Source: Lentzea guizhouensis
Lineage (GTDB): Bacteria; Actinomycetota; Actinomycetes; Mycobacteriales; Pseudonocardiaceae
Assembly (NCBI RefSeq): GCF_001701025.1
Contig: NZ_CP016793.1
Coordinates: 6,696,001 to 6,760,000 of the forward strand
Length of the DNA: 64,000 bases
Reading direction: 5' to 3'
The translations under genes and the position numbers were made by a program. Each line of letters opens with the position of its first letter. Within the stretch, counting starts at the first letter, position 1. Shown piece by piece: positions 37,459-46,590 of the stretch. Under the pieces are notes generated by a model. That model had not been told where the DNA came from and made no database searches. It worked only from the letters and a program-made list of their open reading frames with translations.

Positions 37459-38283
37459 TCCTTGGTCACTCTTCGATACCACGTGGGTCCGGCCGATGGG
37501 CACGATCAACGGCCGCTCGCTCACCGGGTCGTCGATGACTTTCGCCTGCAGGCCGAACGTGTCCAGCAGCAGCTCGCTGGTGATCACTTCGCCGGGGTGG
37601 CCCTGAGCCACGATCGACCCCGACTTCATCACGATGAGGTTGTCGCTGTACCGGACGGCCAGGTTCAGGTCGTGCAGCACCATGACGATGGTGCAGCCGT
37701 TCTCGTGCAGGTCGTCGACGAGGTCGATCACGTCGATCGCGTGCGCGAGGTCCAGGTAGGTCGTCGGCTCGTCGAGCAGCAGCAGGTCGGTGCCCTGGGC
37801 GAGCGTCATCGAGATCCACACCCGCTGCCGCTGGCCACCGGAGAGCGAGTCGACCGGGCGGTGCGCCAGGTCCGCGACACCGGTCATCGCCAGCGCCTTC
37901 GCCACGATCTGCGCGTCGTCGGACGACCACTGCCGCACCCAGCTCTGGTGCGGGTGCCGGCCGCGGGCGACCAGGTCGGCGACCGTCAGGCCCTCCGGCG
38001 CGATCGGGGTCTGCGGCAGCAGGCCCATCCTCTTCGCGACGTCCTTGGTCTTCAGCCGCGCGATGTCGTGGCCGTCGAGCAGCACCGTGCCCTGGCGCGG
38101 TTTGAGCAGCCGGGAGAGCGTGCGCAGCAACGTCGACTTGCCGCAGCCGTTCGGGCCGATCACCGTGGTGATCACCCCGGTCGGGATGGCGACGTCCAGG
38201 TTGTCGAGCACGACCCGGTCGGCGTACCCCACCGTGACGCCCTGGGCACCCAGGCGGGCGGCATCGTTGCGCAACGCGGTCAT
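37450..38283 (-). CDS. cchE: iron-siderophore import ATPase, FepC/FecE type (CchE-like)
   Basis: The 277-residue ATPase has Walker A VIGPNGCGKSTLLRTL (about residue 42), Q-loop GLLPQTPIAPEGLTVADLVARGRHPHQ typical of the siderophore/B12 importer family, signature [19 protein letters not shown], Walker B LLLLDEPTTYLDL and switch VLHDLNLAVRY. Length is normal. It lies downstream of the two permeases with a 29-base spacer that carries degenerate iron-box sequence. It powers ferri-siderophore import. Confidence 0.95.
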   Translation of the reverse strand: MTALRNDAARLGAQGVTVGYADRVVLDNLDVAIPTGVITTVIGPNGCGKSTLLRTLSRLLKPRQGTVLLDGHDIARLKTKDVAKRMGLLPQTPIAPEGLTVADLVARGRHPHQSWVRQWSSDDAQIVAKALAMTGVADLAHRPVDSLSGGQRQRVWISMTLAQGTDLLLLDEPTTYLDLAHAIDVIDLVDDLHENGCTIVMVLHDLNLAVRYSDNLIVMKSGSIVAQGHPGEVITSELLLDTFGLQAKVIDDPVSERPLIVPIGRTHVVSKSDQGRG

Positions 38284-38296
38284 AGGGCAACCTTAC

Positions 38297-38315
38297 TTAA
38301 CTGAGGCATACCTCA
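38297..38315. promoter_or_regulatory. degenerate iron box between permease and ATPase genes
   Basis: Plus strand TTAACTGAGGCATACCTCA matches the iron-box consensus at 13 of 19 positions and overlaps the TGA stop of the upstream permease gene. A second weak match overlaps it toward 38285. The evidence is position and partial match only. Confidence 0.35.
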
Positions 38316-39386
38316 GGCAGGGCGCTTCACGTTCGCGCGGACCAGCAGGTAGACGAGGAACGGCCCGCCGATCATGGCGGTGACGATGCCGACGGGCAGG
38401 TCGTTGGGCAGCACCTGCCGGGCGATCAGGTCCGAGCTGATCAGCAGCAGCGCGCCGAACAGGCCGGAGCCGACGAGCGGCGGCACCGGCGTGCGCATCA
38501 GGCGCATGGTGATCTGCGGGGCGACCAGCGCGACGAACGGCACCGGACCCGCCGCCGACACCGCGACACCGGCCAGCAACACCGCGCACAGCAGCAGTAC
38601 CGCGCGCACGACCGAGTACCGCACCCCGAGACCGGCGGCCACGTCGTCGCCGAAGTGCATCGGCCGCAGGTGGAACGAGACCGCCAGCACGACCACGACC
38701 AGCGCGATCGTGACCCACAGCGACGTCCACACCTCGGTCCACGACCGCGAGTCGAGCGACCCGACCAGCCACGCCTGCGCGCGGGCGACGTCCCGGATGT
38801 CGGCGAGCACCAGCAGCCACGTCGTGAGCGCCGTCATCACCGCGCTGACCGAGACGCCGATCAGGATCAACCGGAACCCGTCGATCCCCTTCTGCCAGGC
38901 CAGGAAGTAGACGAGCAACCCGGTGCCGAGCCCGCCGGCCAGCGCGGCCACGGGCAACCCGAGCGAGCTGCCCAGCACCGCACCGCCCGAGGTGGTCACC
39001 ACGAAGATCGCCGTCGCGCTGGCGCCCGCGGTGATGCCCAGGACGTCCGGGCTCGCGAGCGCGTTGCGGGCGATCGACTGGGTGAGCGCGCCGGAGATGC
39101 CGAGCGCGACACCGACGATCAGCCCGACCAGCGCTCGCGGCATGCGCAGGTCCATGATCACGAACTCGTCGACCCGCTCGCCCTGGCCGAAGATCGTCCT
39201 GATCACCGCGGGCAGGTCGATGGTGAAGTCGCCGATCGCGATCGAGATGCAGAACACCAGGAAGGTGGCGACCGCGAGCCCGGCGGTGGCGAGCACGAGC
39301 CAGGGCCGCCAGACCCAGGACCAGCCGCCGACCCGGACGCCGGCGTGCATCTTCTCGGTGCTCGTGTCGGTCGTCGTGGTGCTCAT
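38313..39386 (-). CDS. cchD: iron-siderophore import permease (CchD-like)
   Basis: The 357-residue protein has about ten hydrophobic segments, the normal FecCD count, with the family phrases LRMPRALVGLIVGVALGISG, PDVLGITAGASATAIF, GPVPFVALVAPQITMRLM and LPNDLPVGIVTAMIGGPFLVYLL. ATG 39386 gives an ATGA overlap with the other permease gene; the longer frame upstream only reads antisense-like basic residues inside that gene. It forms the membrane channel with its partner for ferric hydroxamates. Confidence 0.93.
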   Translation of the reverse strand: MSTTTTDTSTEKMHAGVRVGGWSWVWRPWLVLATAGLAVATFLVFCISIAIGDFTIDLPAVIRTIFGQGERVDEFVIMDLRMPRALVGLIVGVALGISGALTQSIARNALASPDVLGITAGASATAIFVVTTSGGAVLGSSLGLPVAALAGGLGTGLLVYFLAWQKGIDGFRLILIGVSVSAVMTALTTWLLVLADIRDVARAQAWLVGSLDSRSWTEVWTSLWVTIALVVVVLAVSFHLRPMHFGDDVAAGLGVRYSVVRAVLLLCAVLLAGVAVSAAGPVPFVALVAPQITMRLMRTPVPPLVGSGLFGALLLISSDLIARQVLPNDLPVGIVTAMIGGPFLVYLLVRANVKRPA

Positions 39387-40453
39387 GCCTGCCTGAACTT
39401 CCCGAGCCACACCAGCGCCGCGAAGAACGGGGCGCCGAGCAGCGCGACGACGATGCCTGCCTGCAGTTCGGCCGGGCGCACGACCAGCCGGCCGGCGATG
39501 TCCGCCAGCAGCAGCACGATCCCGCCCAGCAACCCGGCGAACGGCACCAGGAACCGGTAGTCGGGGCCGGTGATCCAGCGCGCGATGTGCGCGACCATCA
39601 ACCCGAGGAACGCGATAGGCCCGCACGCCGCCGTCGCAGCACCCGCGAGCAACGTGATCGCCACGACCCCGACCGTTCGCCCGGTCACGATGTTCACGCC
39701 GAGCCCGCGGGCCACGTCGTCACCGAGGTTGAGCAGGTTCAGCGTCGGCAGGTTGACCAGCGCGAGCAGCAGCCCGATGCCGACGAACCCGGCGGCCACC
39801 GCGATCACGTTCCAGCCCACGCCCTGCACCGAACCGGCGTTCCAGAACCGCAGCACGTCCAGCGACGCCTTGTCCTGCAACGCCACCGCCGTCGTCATCG
39901 CGGCGAGGAAGATCGTGACGCCCTGCCCGGCCAGCGCGAGTGTCAACGGGTTGCCCGCACCCCGCCCGAGACTCGACAACCCGAACACCACCACCCCGGA
40001 CGCCGCGGCACCGAGGAACGCGAACCACATGTACTGCAACGGGTTCCCGAGCCCGAACAGGTACACCGCCAGCACCACCGCGAACGACGCGCCGGCGTTG
40101 ACGCCCAGCAGACCGGTGTCCGCGATCGGGTTGCGGGTGTGCCCCTGGATCAACGCGCCGGCGATTCCCAGCGCGAGACCCGCGACCACCGCGAGGACGG
40201 TGCGCGGGATCCGCGACGTGTGGATGATCAGCGCGATCTCGGTGAGCCGCTGATCGGTGCCGGGGTCGCCGAACATCCCCTGCCAGACCTCCGCCGGGCT
40301 GAGCGCGCGGGCCCCGACCACCAGGGAGAGCACCGCGGCGGCGGCGAGCAGGACCACGAGGAGGACGAGTCCCAGCAGTCTGCGCCTGCGCGGGTCGACG
40401 ACCGCACCTGCCGGTGCGGGGTCGAGGCCGCGTTGTTCCACCACGATGCTCAC
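39383..40453 (-). CDS. cchC: iron-siderophore import permease (CchC-like)
   Basis: The 356-residue FecCD-family permease has about nine to ten membrane segments and the motifs SRIPRTVLAVVAGLALGIAG, NPIADTGLLGVNAGASFAV, CGPIAFLGLMVAHIARWI and AELQAGIVVALLGAPFFAALVW. It is the first gene of the import operon. GTG 40453 lies 11 bases from a good iron box. In Streptomyces two biosynthetic genes (ornithine hydroxylase and formyltransferase) lie beyond this point; here an unrelated SRPBCC gene does. Confidence 0.93.
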   Translation of the reverse strand: MSIVVEQRGLDPAPAGAVVDPRRRRLLGLVLLVVLLAAAAVLSLVVGARALSPAEVWQGMFGDPGTDQRLTEIALIIHTSRIPRTVLAVVAGLALGIAGALIQGHTRNPIADTGLLGVNAGASFAVVLAVYLFGLGNPLQYMWFAFLGAAASGVVVFGLSSLGRGAGNPLTLALAGQGVTIFLAAMTTAVALQDKASLDVLRFWNAGSVQGVGWNVIAVAAGFVGIGLLLALVNLPTLNLLNLGDDVARGLGVNIVTGRTVGVVAITLLAGAATAACGPIAFLGLMVAHIARWITGPDYRFLVPFAGLLGGIVLLLADIAGRLVVRPAELQAGIVVALLGAPFFAALVWLGKFRQA

Positions 40454-40464
40454 AGGCGGCTACG

Positions 40465-40483
40465 TTAGCTCACCCTTACCTAA
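40465..40483 (-). promoter_or_regulatory. iron box before the import operon
   Basis: Minus strand TTAGGTAAGGGTGAGCTAA, 15 of 19 to the iron-box consensus and itself nearly palindromic (TTAG...CTAA). It ends 11 bases before the GTG of the first permease gene, and its other side faces the stop of the SRPBCC gene. It marks the probable right end of the iron-regulated locus. Confidence 0.7.
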
Positions 40484-40501
40484 GTGCTTCACAGGTGCCG
40501 A

Positions 40502-40951
40502 TCACTTGACCGCGTGCCGGGCCTCGATCGCCTTGACGGTCGTGGCCAGCGCGGCGCCCAGCGTCTGCTTGGCGAACAGGCCCAGCACGAACCCGATCAG
40601 CTTGCCCTTGGGGTTCTTGCCGTCGCGCACCACCTCGGCGTGCACGATGGTCGTGCCGTCGGCCTGTCGCGTGAAGGTGTAGGTGTGGCCGGACGCGCCG
40701 CCCCACACGTTCGACTCGACGGTGGTGAGCACGACGTGGCTCAGGTCGGACCAGTCGTAGTGCAGGCGTTCCCAGACACCACCCTTGCCCTCGGTCACGT
40801 CGGCGAACGTGTCGCCGCGGTCGTGCACCACCAGGCCGGCGTCGGAGCTGTTGGGGAAGAGCTCCTCACGGCCGGGCCCGAAGTCGGTGAGCCCGGCGAC
40901 GAACTGCTCGGGCGTCGCGGTGGTCGGCTGCTGGAGGCGGATCGTGGACAC
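40502..40951 (-). CDS. SRPBCC/START-like protein
   Basis: The 149-residue protein fits the SRPBCC ligand-binding fold: a pattern of alternating strands (VWERLHYDWSDLSHVVLTTVE, HTYTFTRQADGTTIVHAEVVR) and a long C-terminal helix (GAALATTVKAIEARHAVK). Such proteins bind small hydrophobic ligands; no ligand or partner is evident. GTG 40951 is preceded by GAGGAG about nine bases away. It is not clearly part of the siderophore locus, since an iron box separates it from the permease gene. Confidence 0.75.
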   Translation of the reverse strand: MSTIRLQQPTTATPEQFVAGLTDFGPGREELFPNSSDAGLVVHDRGDTFADVTEGKGGVWERLHYDWSDLSHVVLTTVESNVWGGASGHTYTFTRQADGTTIVHAEVVRDGKNPKGKLIGFVLGLFAKQTLGAALATTVKAIEARHAVK

Positions 40952-41038
40952 TTCGTGTGCTCCTCAGGTCGTTGGTGACAGGAGCAAGGTTCGTCCGTTC
41001 GCGCCTCCGTCGCCCCAGGGAGACACCCTGGTCCCCGG

Positions 41039-41986
41039 TCAGCCCGTGAGCCCCAGTCCCCGGCGCAGCGCCTCGATCTCGTCGGCGAACATCCGGCGCG
41101 AGACCTGTGCGTTCTCGACGAGGCTCGACCCGTGGAACGTCCCGGGATACAACCGCAGCTCGGCCTGAACACCCGCGTGCGACAGCCGGCGCGCGTACTC
41201 GATGCCCTCGTCGCGCAACGGGTCGAACTGGCACACGGTCACGAACGCGGGCGGCAACCCGGCCAGGTCGGTCGCGCGGGCAGGTGCCGCGTAGGGCGAG
41301 ACCTCTGTTGTTCCGCCGAGGTAGCTGGCCCAGCTGAAGATCGCATTGGGACGGTTCCACAGCGGCGTGTCGACGTAGTCGCGCATCGACTCGGTGTCGA
41401 GCCGGTCGTCCAGCTCCGGGATGCCGAGCAGCTGGAAGCACAACGCGGGCCCGCCGCGGTCACGCGCCAGCAGCGCGACACCGGCCGACAGCCCACCGCC
41501 CGCGCTCTCCCCGGCCACGCCGATCCGGTCCGGGTCGACACCGAGCTCGGAGGCCTTGGCGGCGAACCACTCCAGCGCCGCGTAGCAGTCCTCGACCGGC
41601 GCGGGGAACGGGTGCTCCGGTGCCAGCCGGTAGTCCACGGACACGACGACCACGCCCAGCTCGTCGACCATGCGCAGCACGGAGGAGTGGAACATGTCGA
41701 GGTCGCCGACGATGAACCCGCCGCCGTGGACGTACAGCAGTCCGGGCACGGGCTCGGTGGTTCCTGTTGGTGTGTAGATCCGCACCGGGACGTCCGGTGC
41801 GCCGGCCGGGCCCGGCACGGTGGTGTCGCGGACGTCGATCGGGTTCGCGGGCTCGTACGTCGGCATGGCGGCGAGGAGCTCGGACTGGCCGGCGCGGGCG
41901 GCCAGCAGGCCCTCGTGGTCGGTGAAGCGGACCGCGGGCAGCATGTCGAGCCAGGGGACCAGCTCGGGGTCGATGGCGTAGCTCAT
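41039..41986 (-). CDS. alpha/beta hydrolase, hormone-sensitive-lipase family esterase
   Basis: The 315-residue protein has the HSL oxyanion motif YVHGGGFIVGD (about residue 85), the nucleophile elbow GVAGESAGGGLS (about 155), an acid in CQFDPLRDEG and the His in GTFHGSS. These enzymes hydrolyse short-chain acyl or carbamate esters. ATG 41986 begins SYAIDPELVPWLDMLP, a typical start; the longer frame upstream is arginine- and alanine-rich and crosses the repeat region. Monocistronic and divergent from the regulator gene across 400 bases. Confidence 0.88.
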   Translation of the reverse strand: MSYAIDPELVPWLDMLPAVRFTDHEGLLAARAGQSELLAAMPTYEPANPIDVRDTTVPGPAGAPDVPVRIYTPTGTTEPVPGLLYVHGGGFIVGDLDMFHSSVLRMVDELGVVVVSVDYRLAPEHPFPAPVEDCYAALEWFAAKASELGVDPDRIGVAGESAGGGLSAGVALLARDRGGPALCFQLLGIPELDDRLDTESMRDYVDTPLWNRPNAIFSWASYLGGTTEVSPYAAPARATDLAGLPPAFVTVCQFDPLRDEGIEYARRLSHAGVQAELRLYPGTFHGSSLVENAQVSRRMFADEIEALRRGLGLTG

Positions 41987-42121
41987 GCACCGATCATGGA
42001 GCTGCTCCAGCTCCGGCGGCAGCCGACACGTGGCGGGGGATCGGGGGATCGCGGCAGCCAGGTGGCGGGTGGGGGCGTGCGGCGCGGCGTTCGCTCGCTT
42101 CCGGCGCGGTCTGCGCGGCGT

Positions 42122-42290
42122 GGCGGTGGCTGGCGTGGCCTGTGCGGGCGGCGTTGGCGCGCGTGGCATGTGCGGCGCCGTGGTGGCCCGCGTGGCGTGT
42201 GCCGGCCTGCGCGTGGCCTGTGCAGCGCGGCCGTGGCCGGCGCGTGGCGTGTGCCGGCCTGGGGTTCGCCCGCTCCCGTCGCGTGCGTGT
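42122..42290. repeat. imperfect direct repeats in a 400-base intergenic region
   Basis: Between the esterase start (41986) and the regulator ATG (42387) the sequence repeats a unit close to GCGTGGCVTGTGC several times (near 42133, 42160, 42191, 42211, 42243). One 21-base copy, beginning CGCGTGGCGTG, occurs exactly at 42189-42209 and 42241-42261. Apart from these repeats I see no gene in the spacer: its open frames give only Arg/Ala/Gly/Val-rich peptides. Spacing is irregular, so this is not a CRISPR array. Origin by slippage is likely; a regulatory role is possible. Confidence 0.6.
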
Positions 42291-42386
42291 GCCGGTCCGG
42301 CGTTCGGCCCTCCTGCCGTGACGCTGCCGGTGCGCGGCCGGCGTTCGTCACCTCCTCCCGCGGCGCGGCAGGGCTATCGTGGCGGG

Positions 42387-43391
42387 ATGAAGGGCCTGCT
42401 GCTGCGGCTGTCCGGGTTGGACGCCGATGCCGAGAACGCCGTGCGGGTGATCGGGTTCTTCGACCGCCTGATCACCGAGCGCGCCGGTCTCGACGCCCTG
42501 GTGCACAGCACGGCCGAGCTGGCCGGCTGCCCGGTCGGGGTGAGCGCGCCGGGGCAGGGTCTGTCGCTGCGCGCGGAGCCGGGTGCCGCGGTGAGTGCCG
42601 GGCCGGTGCCGGTGCGGGCCAGGGTCCGTGCGCTGGAGGGTGGCGCGCGGGTGTGGGTGGCGCGTGACGGGGCGCCGGTGCCGTTGGACGACATGTTGCT
42701 GGAGCGGTTCGCGATCGCCGCGGCGGTGTTGCTGGACCACTCCAGCGTGCCGTTGCCGGAGCTGGGCGATCCGGCGCTGGTGGAGCTGGTGCTGTCGGAG
42801 GGGGTCGGCACGGCGGAGCGGTCGCGGGCGTTGCACCTGCTCGGGATCGGGGCCGCGACGACGTTGCGGGTGCTGGCCGCGAACGGTGAGGTGCCCGGCC
42901 GGTCGGTGGTGCTGGGGGACGTCCGGGCGGTGCTGGGCGTGGACGTGCCCGCGGTGGACGGTGTGCGGGTCGGGGTCGGGCCGCTGGTGCCGGCGATCGA
43001 GGCGGCGCGGTCGTGGCAGGGTGCGCTGAAAGCGTTGCGGTACACGGCGGACACCGAACCGGTGGTGTGGTGGGAACGGCTCGGCGGGCTCGCGCTGGTG
43101 GCCGACCGGGTCGAGGTGGCGGACATTGGGGCGCTCGACGACGTCCGCGCGCTCGACCGGCTGGCGGCCGAACCGCACGGGGCGGACACGGTGGCGGCGC
43201 TGGACGCGTTGTGCGCCACCGGTTCCGTGCGCAAGGCGGCCGGGGTGCTGCACCGCCACCACAGCACGATGACGGCACGGCTGGCCCGCGCCGAGTCGGT
43301 GCTCGGGTTCGAGCTCGACTCGGCGGGCGGGCGGTTCCGGCTGCACCTGGCGTTGCTGCTGCGCCGGTTGCGCGACAACAGTTCTAGCTGA
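42387..43391 (+). CDS. PucR/CdaR-like transcription regulator
   Basis: The 334-residue protein begins MKGLLLRLSGLDADAENAVRV and contains a GAF-like middle part (ALVHSTAELAGCPVGVSAPG) and a C-terminal helix-turn-helix (ALDALCATGSVRKAAGVLHRHHSTMTARLARAESVLGF). The 'GS.R.AA..L..H..T...RL...E..LG' pattern is that of PucR-type or LysR-like recognition helices in actinomycete regulators. Its stop overlaps the convergent hydrolase gene by eight bases. Target unknown; the divergent esterase is one candidate. Confidence 0.75.
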   Translation: MKGLLLRLSGLDADAENAVRVIGFFDRLITERAGLDALVHSTAELAGCPVGVSAPGQGLSLRAEPGAAVSAGPVPVRARVRALEGGARVWVARDGAPVPLDDMLLERFAIAAAVLLDHSSVPLPELGDPALVELVLSEGVGTAERSRALHLLGIGAATTLRVLAANGEVPGRSVVLGDVRAVLGVDVPAVDGVRVGVGPLVPAIEAARSWQGALKALRYTADTEPVVWWERLGGLALVADRVEVADIGALDDVRALDRLAAEPHGADTVAALDALCATGSVRKAAGVLHRHHSTMTARLARAESVLGFELDSAGGRFRLHLALLLRRLRDNSSS

Positions 43392-44340
43392 AGAACTCGG
43401 TGAGCGCGCGTGCGACGAGGTCGGGCTGCTCCTCGGCGAGCCAGTGGCCGGAACCGTCGACGCCGACGACCTCGAACTGGTTCGCCACGTTCGGCAGCGC
43501 GCCGAGGAACTGGTCGTAGGACGAGACCGACGCGAGCCCCAGCACCGGTGGCGTGAGCTTGGCGTAGGTCTTGCCGTCCGCGATGTCCTGGTGGAACGCC
43601 TGGTACCAGCCGTTGCTCGCGCGGATCGCGTCCGGTGAGTTGTACGACCGGGCGTAGATCTGGCGGGACCGCTCGTCGATCGCGGCCGGGGTGAACGCGG
43701 TGTTCGCGAACAGCCAGTCGATCAGATGGCGGAACCGGCCTGCCAGCAGCTGCTCGGGCAGCGCCAGGACCTGGTTGAACGCGAACCACCACAGGCTGAA
43801 TCCGCCCGGCGGCGGGAGCAGCGGGATGTGGTAGAAGCTCTCGTCGGGGTGCAGGACGTCCATGAACGCGACCTTGTTCGTGGCGTCGGGGAAGTTCGCC
43901 GCGTACGCGAACGCCACCATGCTGCCCAGGTCGTGGCCGACGACGTCGACCTTGCCGTACCCGAGGTGGCGGACCAGCTCGCGGATGTCGGTGGCCATCG
44001 TCTTCTTGTCGAACCCGCCCTGCGGCTTCTCCGACCCGCCCATGCCGCGCAGGTCGACCGCGATCACCCGGAACTTCGTCGCGAGCGCGGGCATGATCTT
44101 GTGGTAGAGCCACCACGTCTGCGGCCACCCCGGCAGCAGCACCAGCGGCTCCCCGCGGCCACCGGTGACGTAGTGCAGGCGCACCCCGTTGACCTGCGCG
44201 TAGTTGTGCTTGAAGCCCGGCAGGCTCGGTTCTGCGTGCTTGGCTTCGGCGCTCTCCGCGTTCGCCGTCCCGGCGCCCACCCCTGTGCCCGCGGCGAGTG
44301 CGGCGCCCAGTGCGAAGACGCCGCGTCTGTTCAGCTCCAT
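43384..44340 (-). CDS. Tat-exported alpha/beta hydrolase, epoxide-hydrolase-like
   Basis: The 318-residue protein starts MELNRRGVFALGAALAAGTG, a twin-arginine signal, so it is exported folded. The hydrolase follows: LPGWPQTWWLYHKIMP (HGxP-like oxyanion region with G-W-P), DLRGMGGSEKP, nucleophile Asp in VVGHDLGSMVAFAYA (about residue 145), and His in DGSGHWLAEEQP. Asp as nucleophile and the WP motif match epoxide hydrolases and haloalkane dehalogenases. ATG 44340 has AGGGA before it. The natural substrate is unknown. Confidence 0.87.
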   Translation of the reverse strand: MELNRRGVFALGAALAAGTGVGAGTANAESAEAKHAEPSLPGFKHNYAQVNGVRLHYVTGGRGEPLVLLPGWPQTWWLYHKIMPALATKFRVIAVDLRGMGGSEKPQGGFDKKTMATDIRELVRHLGYGKVDVVGHDLGSMVAFAYAANFPDATNKVAFMDVLHPDESFYHIPLLPPPGGFSLWWFAFNQVLALPEQLLAGRFRHLIDWLFANTAFTPAAIDERSRQIYARSYNSPDAIRASNGWYQAFHQDIADGKTYAKLTPPVLGLASVSSYDQFLGALPNVANQFEVVGVDGSGHWLAEEQPDLVARALTEFFS

Positions 44341-44413
44341 CGTCCCTACCCCCACATCGCGTTGCTCGGCGCGGACATCCGAACAAGCGGCGCTCGAAGA
44401 CCGCTGGAACCGG

Positions 44414-45535
44414 TCAGTGCGCGTGCAGGTCCTCGGTGCTCCACGGCGGCAGCGGGTCGTCGAAAGCGGCCCAGGTGGCGGGGTCGGCCAGCTCGGCGTC
44501 GGTCAGCAGGGCGGGGTCGAGGCGGCGGCGTGGTTCGTCGAGGTCGAGGCCCACGCCGATGAACACCAGCTCCTGCCGCGGCTGCTCGTCTTCGATCAAC
44601 TGGCCGGGTTCGAGCGTGAGGTTGGGACCGGCCTGCGACCACACGGCGAGCACGTCCGGACGGGTTGCGATGTGGCAGAAACCCTTGCTGCGCAGCGGTT
44701 TGTCCCATGTTTCCAAGGCGGTGACCAAGCGGCCGGGGTGAAACGGGCGGTCCGCGCGGTAGGTGACCGACCGGATGCCGTACTCCTCGGTCTCCGGGGT
44801 CTGCGTGCCGGCCAGCTCCTGGGCCCAGCCGGGGGACTGGGCGGCGGTGATCGGGTCGTACCGCCCGGTGTCGAAGACCTTGTCGAGGTTGATGGCGCCG
44901 TGTCGGGTGTGCAGCCGTTCTGCTGCGGGGTTGAGACGCTTGAGCAGGGCGTCGAGCGCCGCGAGCTCGGCCTCGGTGACCAGATCGGTCTTGTTGACGA
45001 CCAGCAGGTCGGCGAACTCGACCTGGTCCACCAGCAGGTCCGAGATCGTGCGCTCGTCCTCCTCGACGGCGCCCAGCTCGCGTTCGTCCAGTCGGTCACC
45101 CGCCCTGAGCTCGCGCAGGAACCCGGCCGCGTCGACGAGCGTGACCATCGTGTCGAGGCGCGCGTGGTCGGACAGGCTGGTGCCGTCCTCGAACGTCCAC
45201 TCGAACGTCGCCGCCACCGGCATCGGTTCCGAGATCCCGGTCGACTCGATGAGGATCGCGTCGAACCTGCCCGACCTGGCCAGCTCGCCGACGCTCTCCA
45301 GCAGGTCCTCCCTGAGCGTGCAGCAGATGCAGCCGTTCGTCAGCTCGACCAACCGCTCGGTCGTCCGGTCGAGCGTGCCCTGACCGCTGACGAGCGCGGC
45401 GTCGATGTTGACCTCGCTCATGTCGTTGACGATCACCGCCACCCTGCGCCGCTCGCGGTTGGCCAGCACGTGGTTGAGCAACGTCGTCTTGCCGGCACCG
45501 AGAAACCCCGACAACACCGTCACGGGCGTGCGCAT
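44414..45535 (-). CDS. COG0523 (CobW/ZigA-like) zinc-metallochaperone GTPase
   Basis: The 373-residue GTPase has the G1 loop [15 protein letters not shown] (residues 10-24), the metal-binding [10 protein letters not shown] (about residue 65), the NKTD-type G4 motif VVNKTDLV (about 177) and a C-terminal CobW domain with [12 protein letters not shown]0523 proteins load zinc or other metals under shortage. ATG 45535 overlaps the previous stop by one base, so it is coupled to a degenerate paralogue and placed under the same Zur-type box at 46558. That context favours a role in zinc starvation. Confidence 0.92.
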   Translation of the reverse strand: MRTPVTVLSGFLGAGKTTLLNHVLANRERRRVAVIVNDMSEVNIDAALVSGQGTLDRTTERLVELTNGCICCTLREDLLESVGELARSGRFDAILIESTGISEPMPVAATFEWTFEDGTSLSDHARLDTMVTLVDAAGFLRELRAGDRLDERELGAVEEDERTISDLLVDQVEFADLLVVNKTDLVTEAELAALDALLKRLNPAAERLHTRHGAINLDKVFDTGRYDPITAAQSPGWAQELAGTQTPETEEYGIRSVTYRADRPFHPGRLVTALETWDKPLRSKGFCHIATRPDVLAVWSQAGPNLTLEPGQLIEDEQPRQELVFIGVGLDLDEPRRRLDPALLTDAELADPATWAAFDDPLPPWSTEDLHAH

Positions 45536-46542
45536 CACACCTCCTCCTCGTGCCACTCACCGAACGGGTCCACGAAGTCGAGCTCGTCCGCCAACGCGAG
45601 CTCCTCGTCCGTGACCACCGCCGCCTCCAGCGCCTCGGTGATGCTCCGCGGGTCCTTCGTGGTGATCACGACCAGCTCCTGGCTCTTGCCCTGGGGCCAC
45701 GCCCCGAGGTTGCCCACCCGCAACCCACCACCCGCCGACTCCAGCCACAACGCCTCGTCGGGCTGACTCACCACCCACACCCGCCCCCGCGTGCGCACCA
45801 CCCCGTCGAGCAACACGTCCACCGCCTTGTGCAACCGCATCGGGTGAAACGGCCGCTTCTCGCTGAAGCACACGAGCGACACTCCGTGCCGCGGCACCCG
45901 CGGCGGCTCCCCGTGCAGCAACGACCCGAACCCGTCGTCGAACCCGCCGCGCCGCGCGTTCTCCGGGATGTCGTTGAGCAACGCACCGGCGTCTAGCTTC
46001 GCGAGGTTCTGCCGTGGCGCCAACGGGTTGAGCCGGTCGAGCACCGCCTCCGTCACCGCGTCGGGCTGTTCGGTGAGCACCAGCGCGTCCGCGAACTCCG
46101 CCTGCCCCACGACGACCTGCGCGACCGTCCGCTCGTCCTCGGCAGCAGCCTTCATCCCCCGCTCGTCGAGCGTCTCCCCACCTGTCGCGTCGTCGAGCCA
46201 CGTCCGGGCGTCGACGACCGTGATCACGGCCTCGACCCGAACCTCGGTCCCGCTGAGCGCGAAGCAGACCGCCTCGGGCTCCAGCATCGGGTCGAGGTGC
46301 ACGACCACCCGCGCGTCGAGGCTTTCGAGCAACGGCACCAGGTCCAGCCTGAGCGTGCACGACACGCACCCGTGCGCCAGCTCCAGCACGGTCAGCCGAC
46401 CGTCGACCCACCGCTTGACCACGCCGTCGGCCAGGGCGGTGAGGTCGTGGCGGACCAGCACGGAGTCCGGTGACGCGCGCCAGAGCTCGTCGGCGACGTC
46501 GTGCTGCGTGAACCCGGCTACCAATACGACCCTCGCTGCCAT
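45535..46542 (-). CDS. degenerate COG0523 paralogue without a P-loop
   Basis: The 335-residue protein aligns along its length with the downstream GTPase: [65 protein letters not shown], and a C-terminal [14 protein letters not shown]. The G1 loop is replaced by [13 protein letters not shown], the metal motif CxCC is CVSC, and NKxD is TEQPD, so GTP hydrolysis is very unlikely. ATG 46542 is preferred to a TTG seven codons earlier that would lie in the Zur box. It may act as a partner or regulator of the active GTPase (inference). Confidence 0.85.
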   Translation of the reverse strand: MAARVVLVAGFTQHDVADELWRASPDSVLVRHDLTALADGVVKRWVDGRLTVLELAHGCVSCTLRLDLVPLLESLDARVVVHLDPMLEPEAVCFALSGTEVRVEAVITVVDARTWLDDATGGETLDERGMKAAAEDERTVAQVVVGQAEFADALVLTEQPDAVTEAVLDRLNPLAPRQNLAKLDAGALLNDIPENARRGGFDDGFGSLLHGEPPRVPRHGVSLVCFSEKRPFHPMRLHKAVDVLLDGVVRTRGRVWVVSQPDEALWLESAGGGLRVGNLGAWPQGKSQELVVITTKDPRSITEALEAAVVTDEELALADELDFVDPFGEWHEEEV

Positions 46543-46557
46543 GGCGGGGAGCGTATC

Positions 46558-46572
46558 TGACAATGATTATCG
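46558..46572. promoter_or_regulatory. Zur-type zinc box
   Basis: TGACAATGATTATCG is a 7-1-7 inverted repeat close to the Zur consensus TGAnAATnATTnTCA (the last base differs). It lies 16 bases upstream of the ATG at 46542 and would cover the promoter. It predicts zinc-dependent repression of the two-gene COG0523 operon. Confidence 0.75.
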
Positions 46573-46590
46573 TTCGCGAAAGTGGGCACC

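Noticed and set aside
42122..42290. Repeats considered as a CRISPR array
   Set aside because: Units are about 13-21 bases, imperfect and irregularly spaced, with no unique spacers of constant length and no cas genes.
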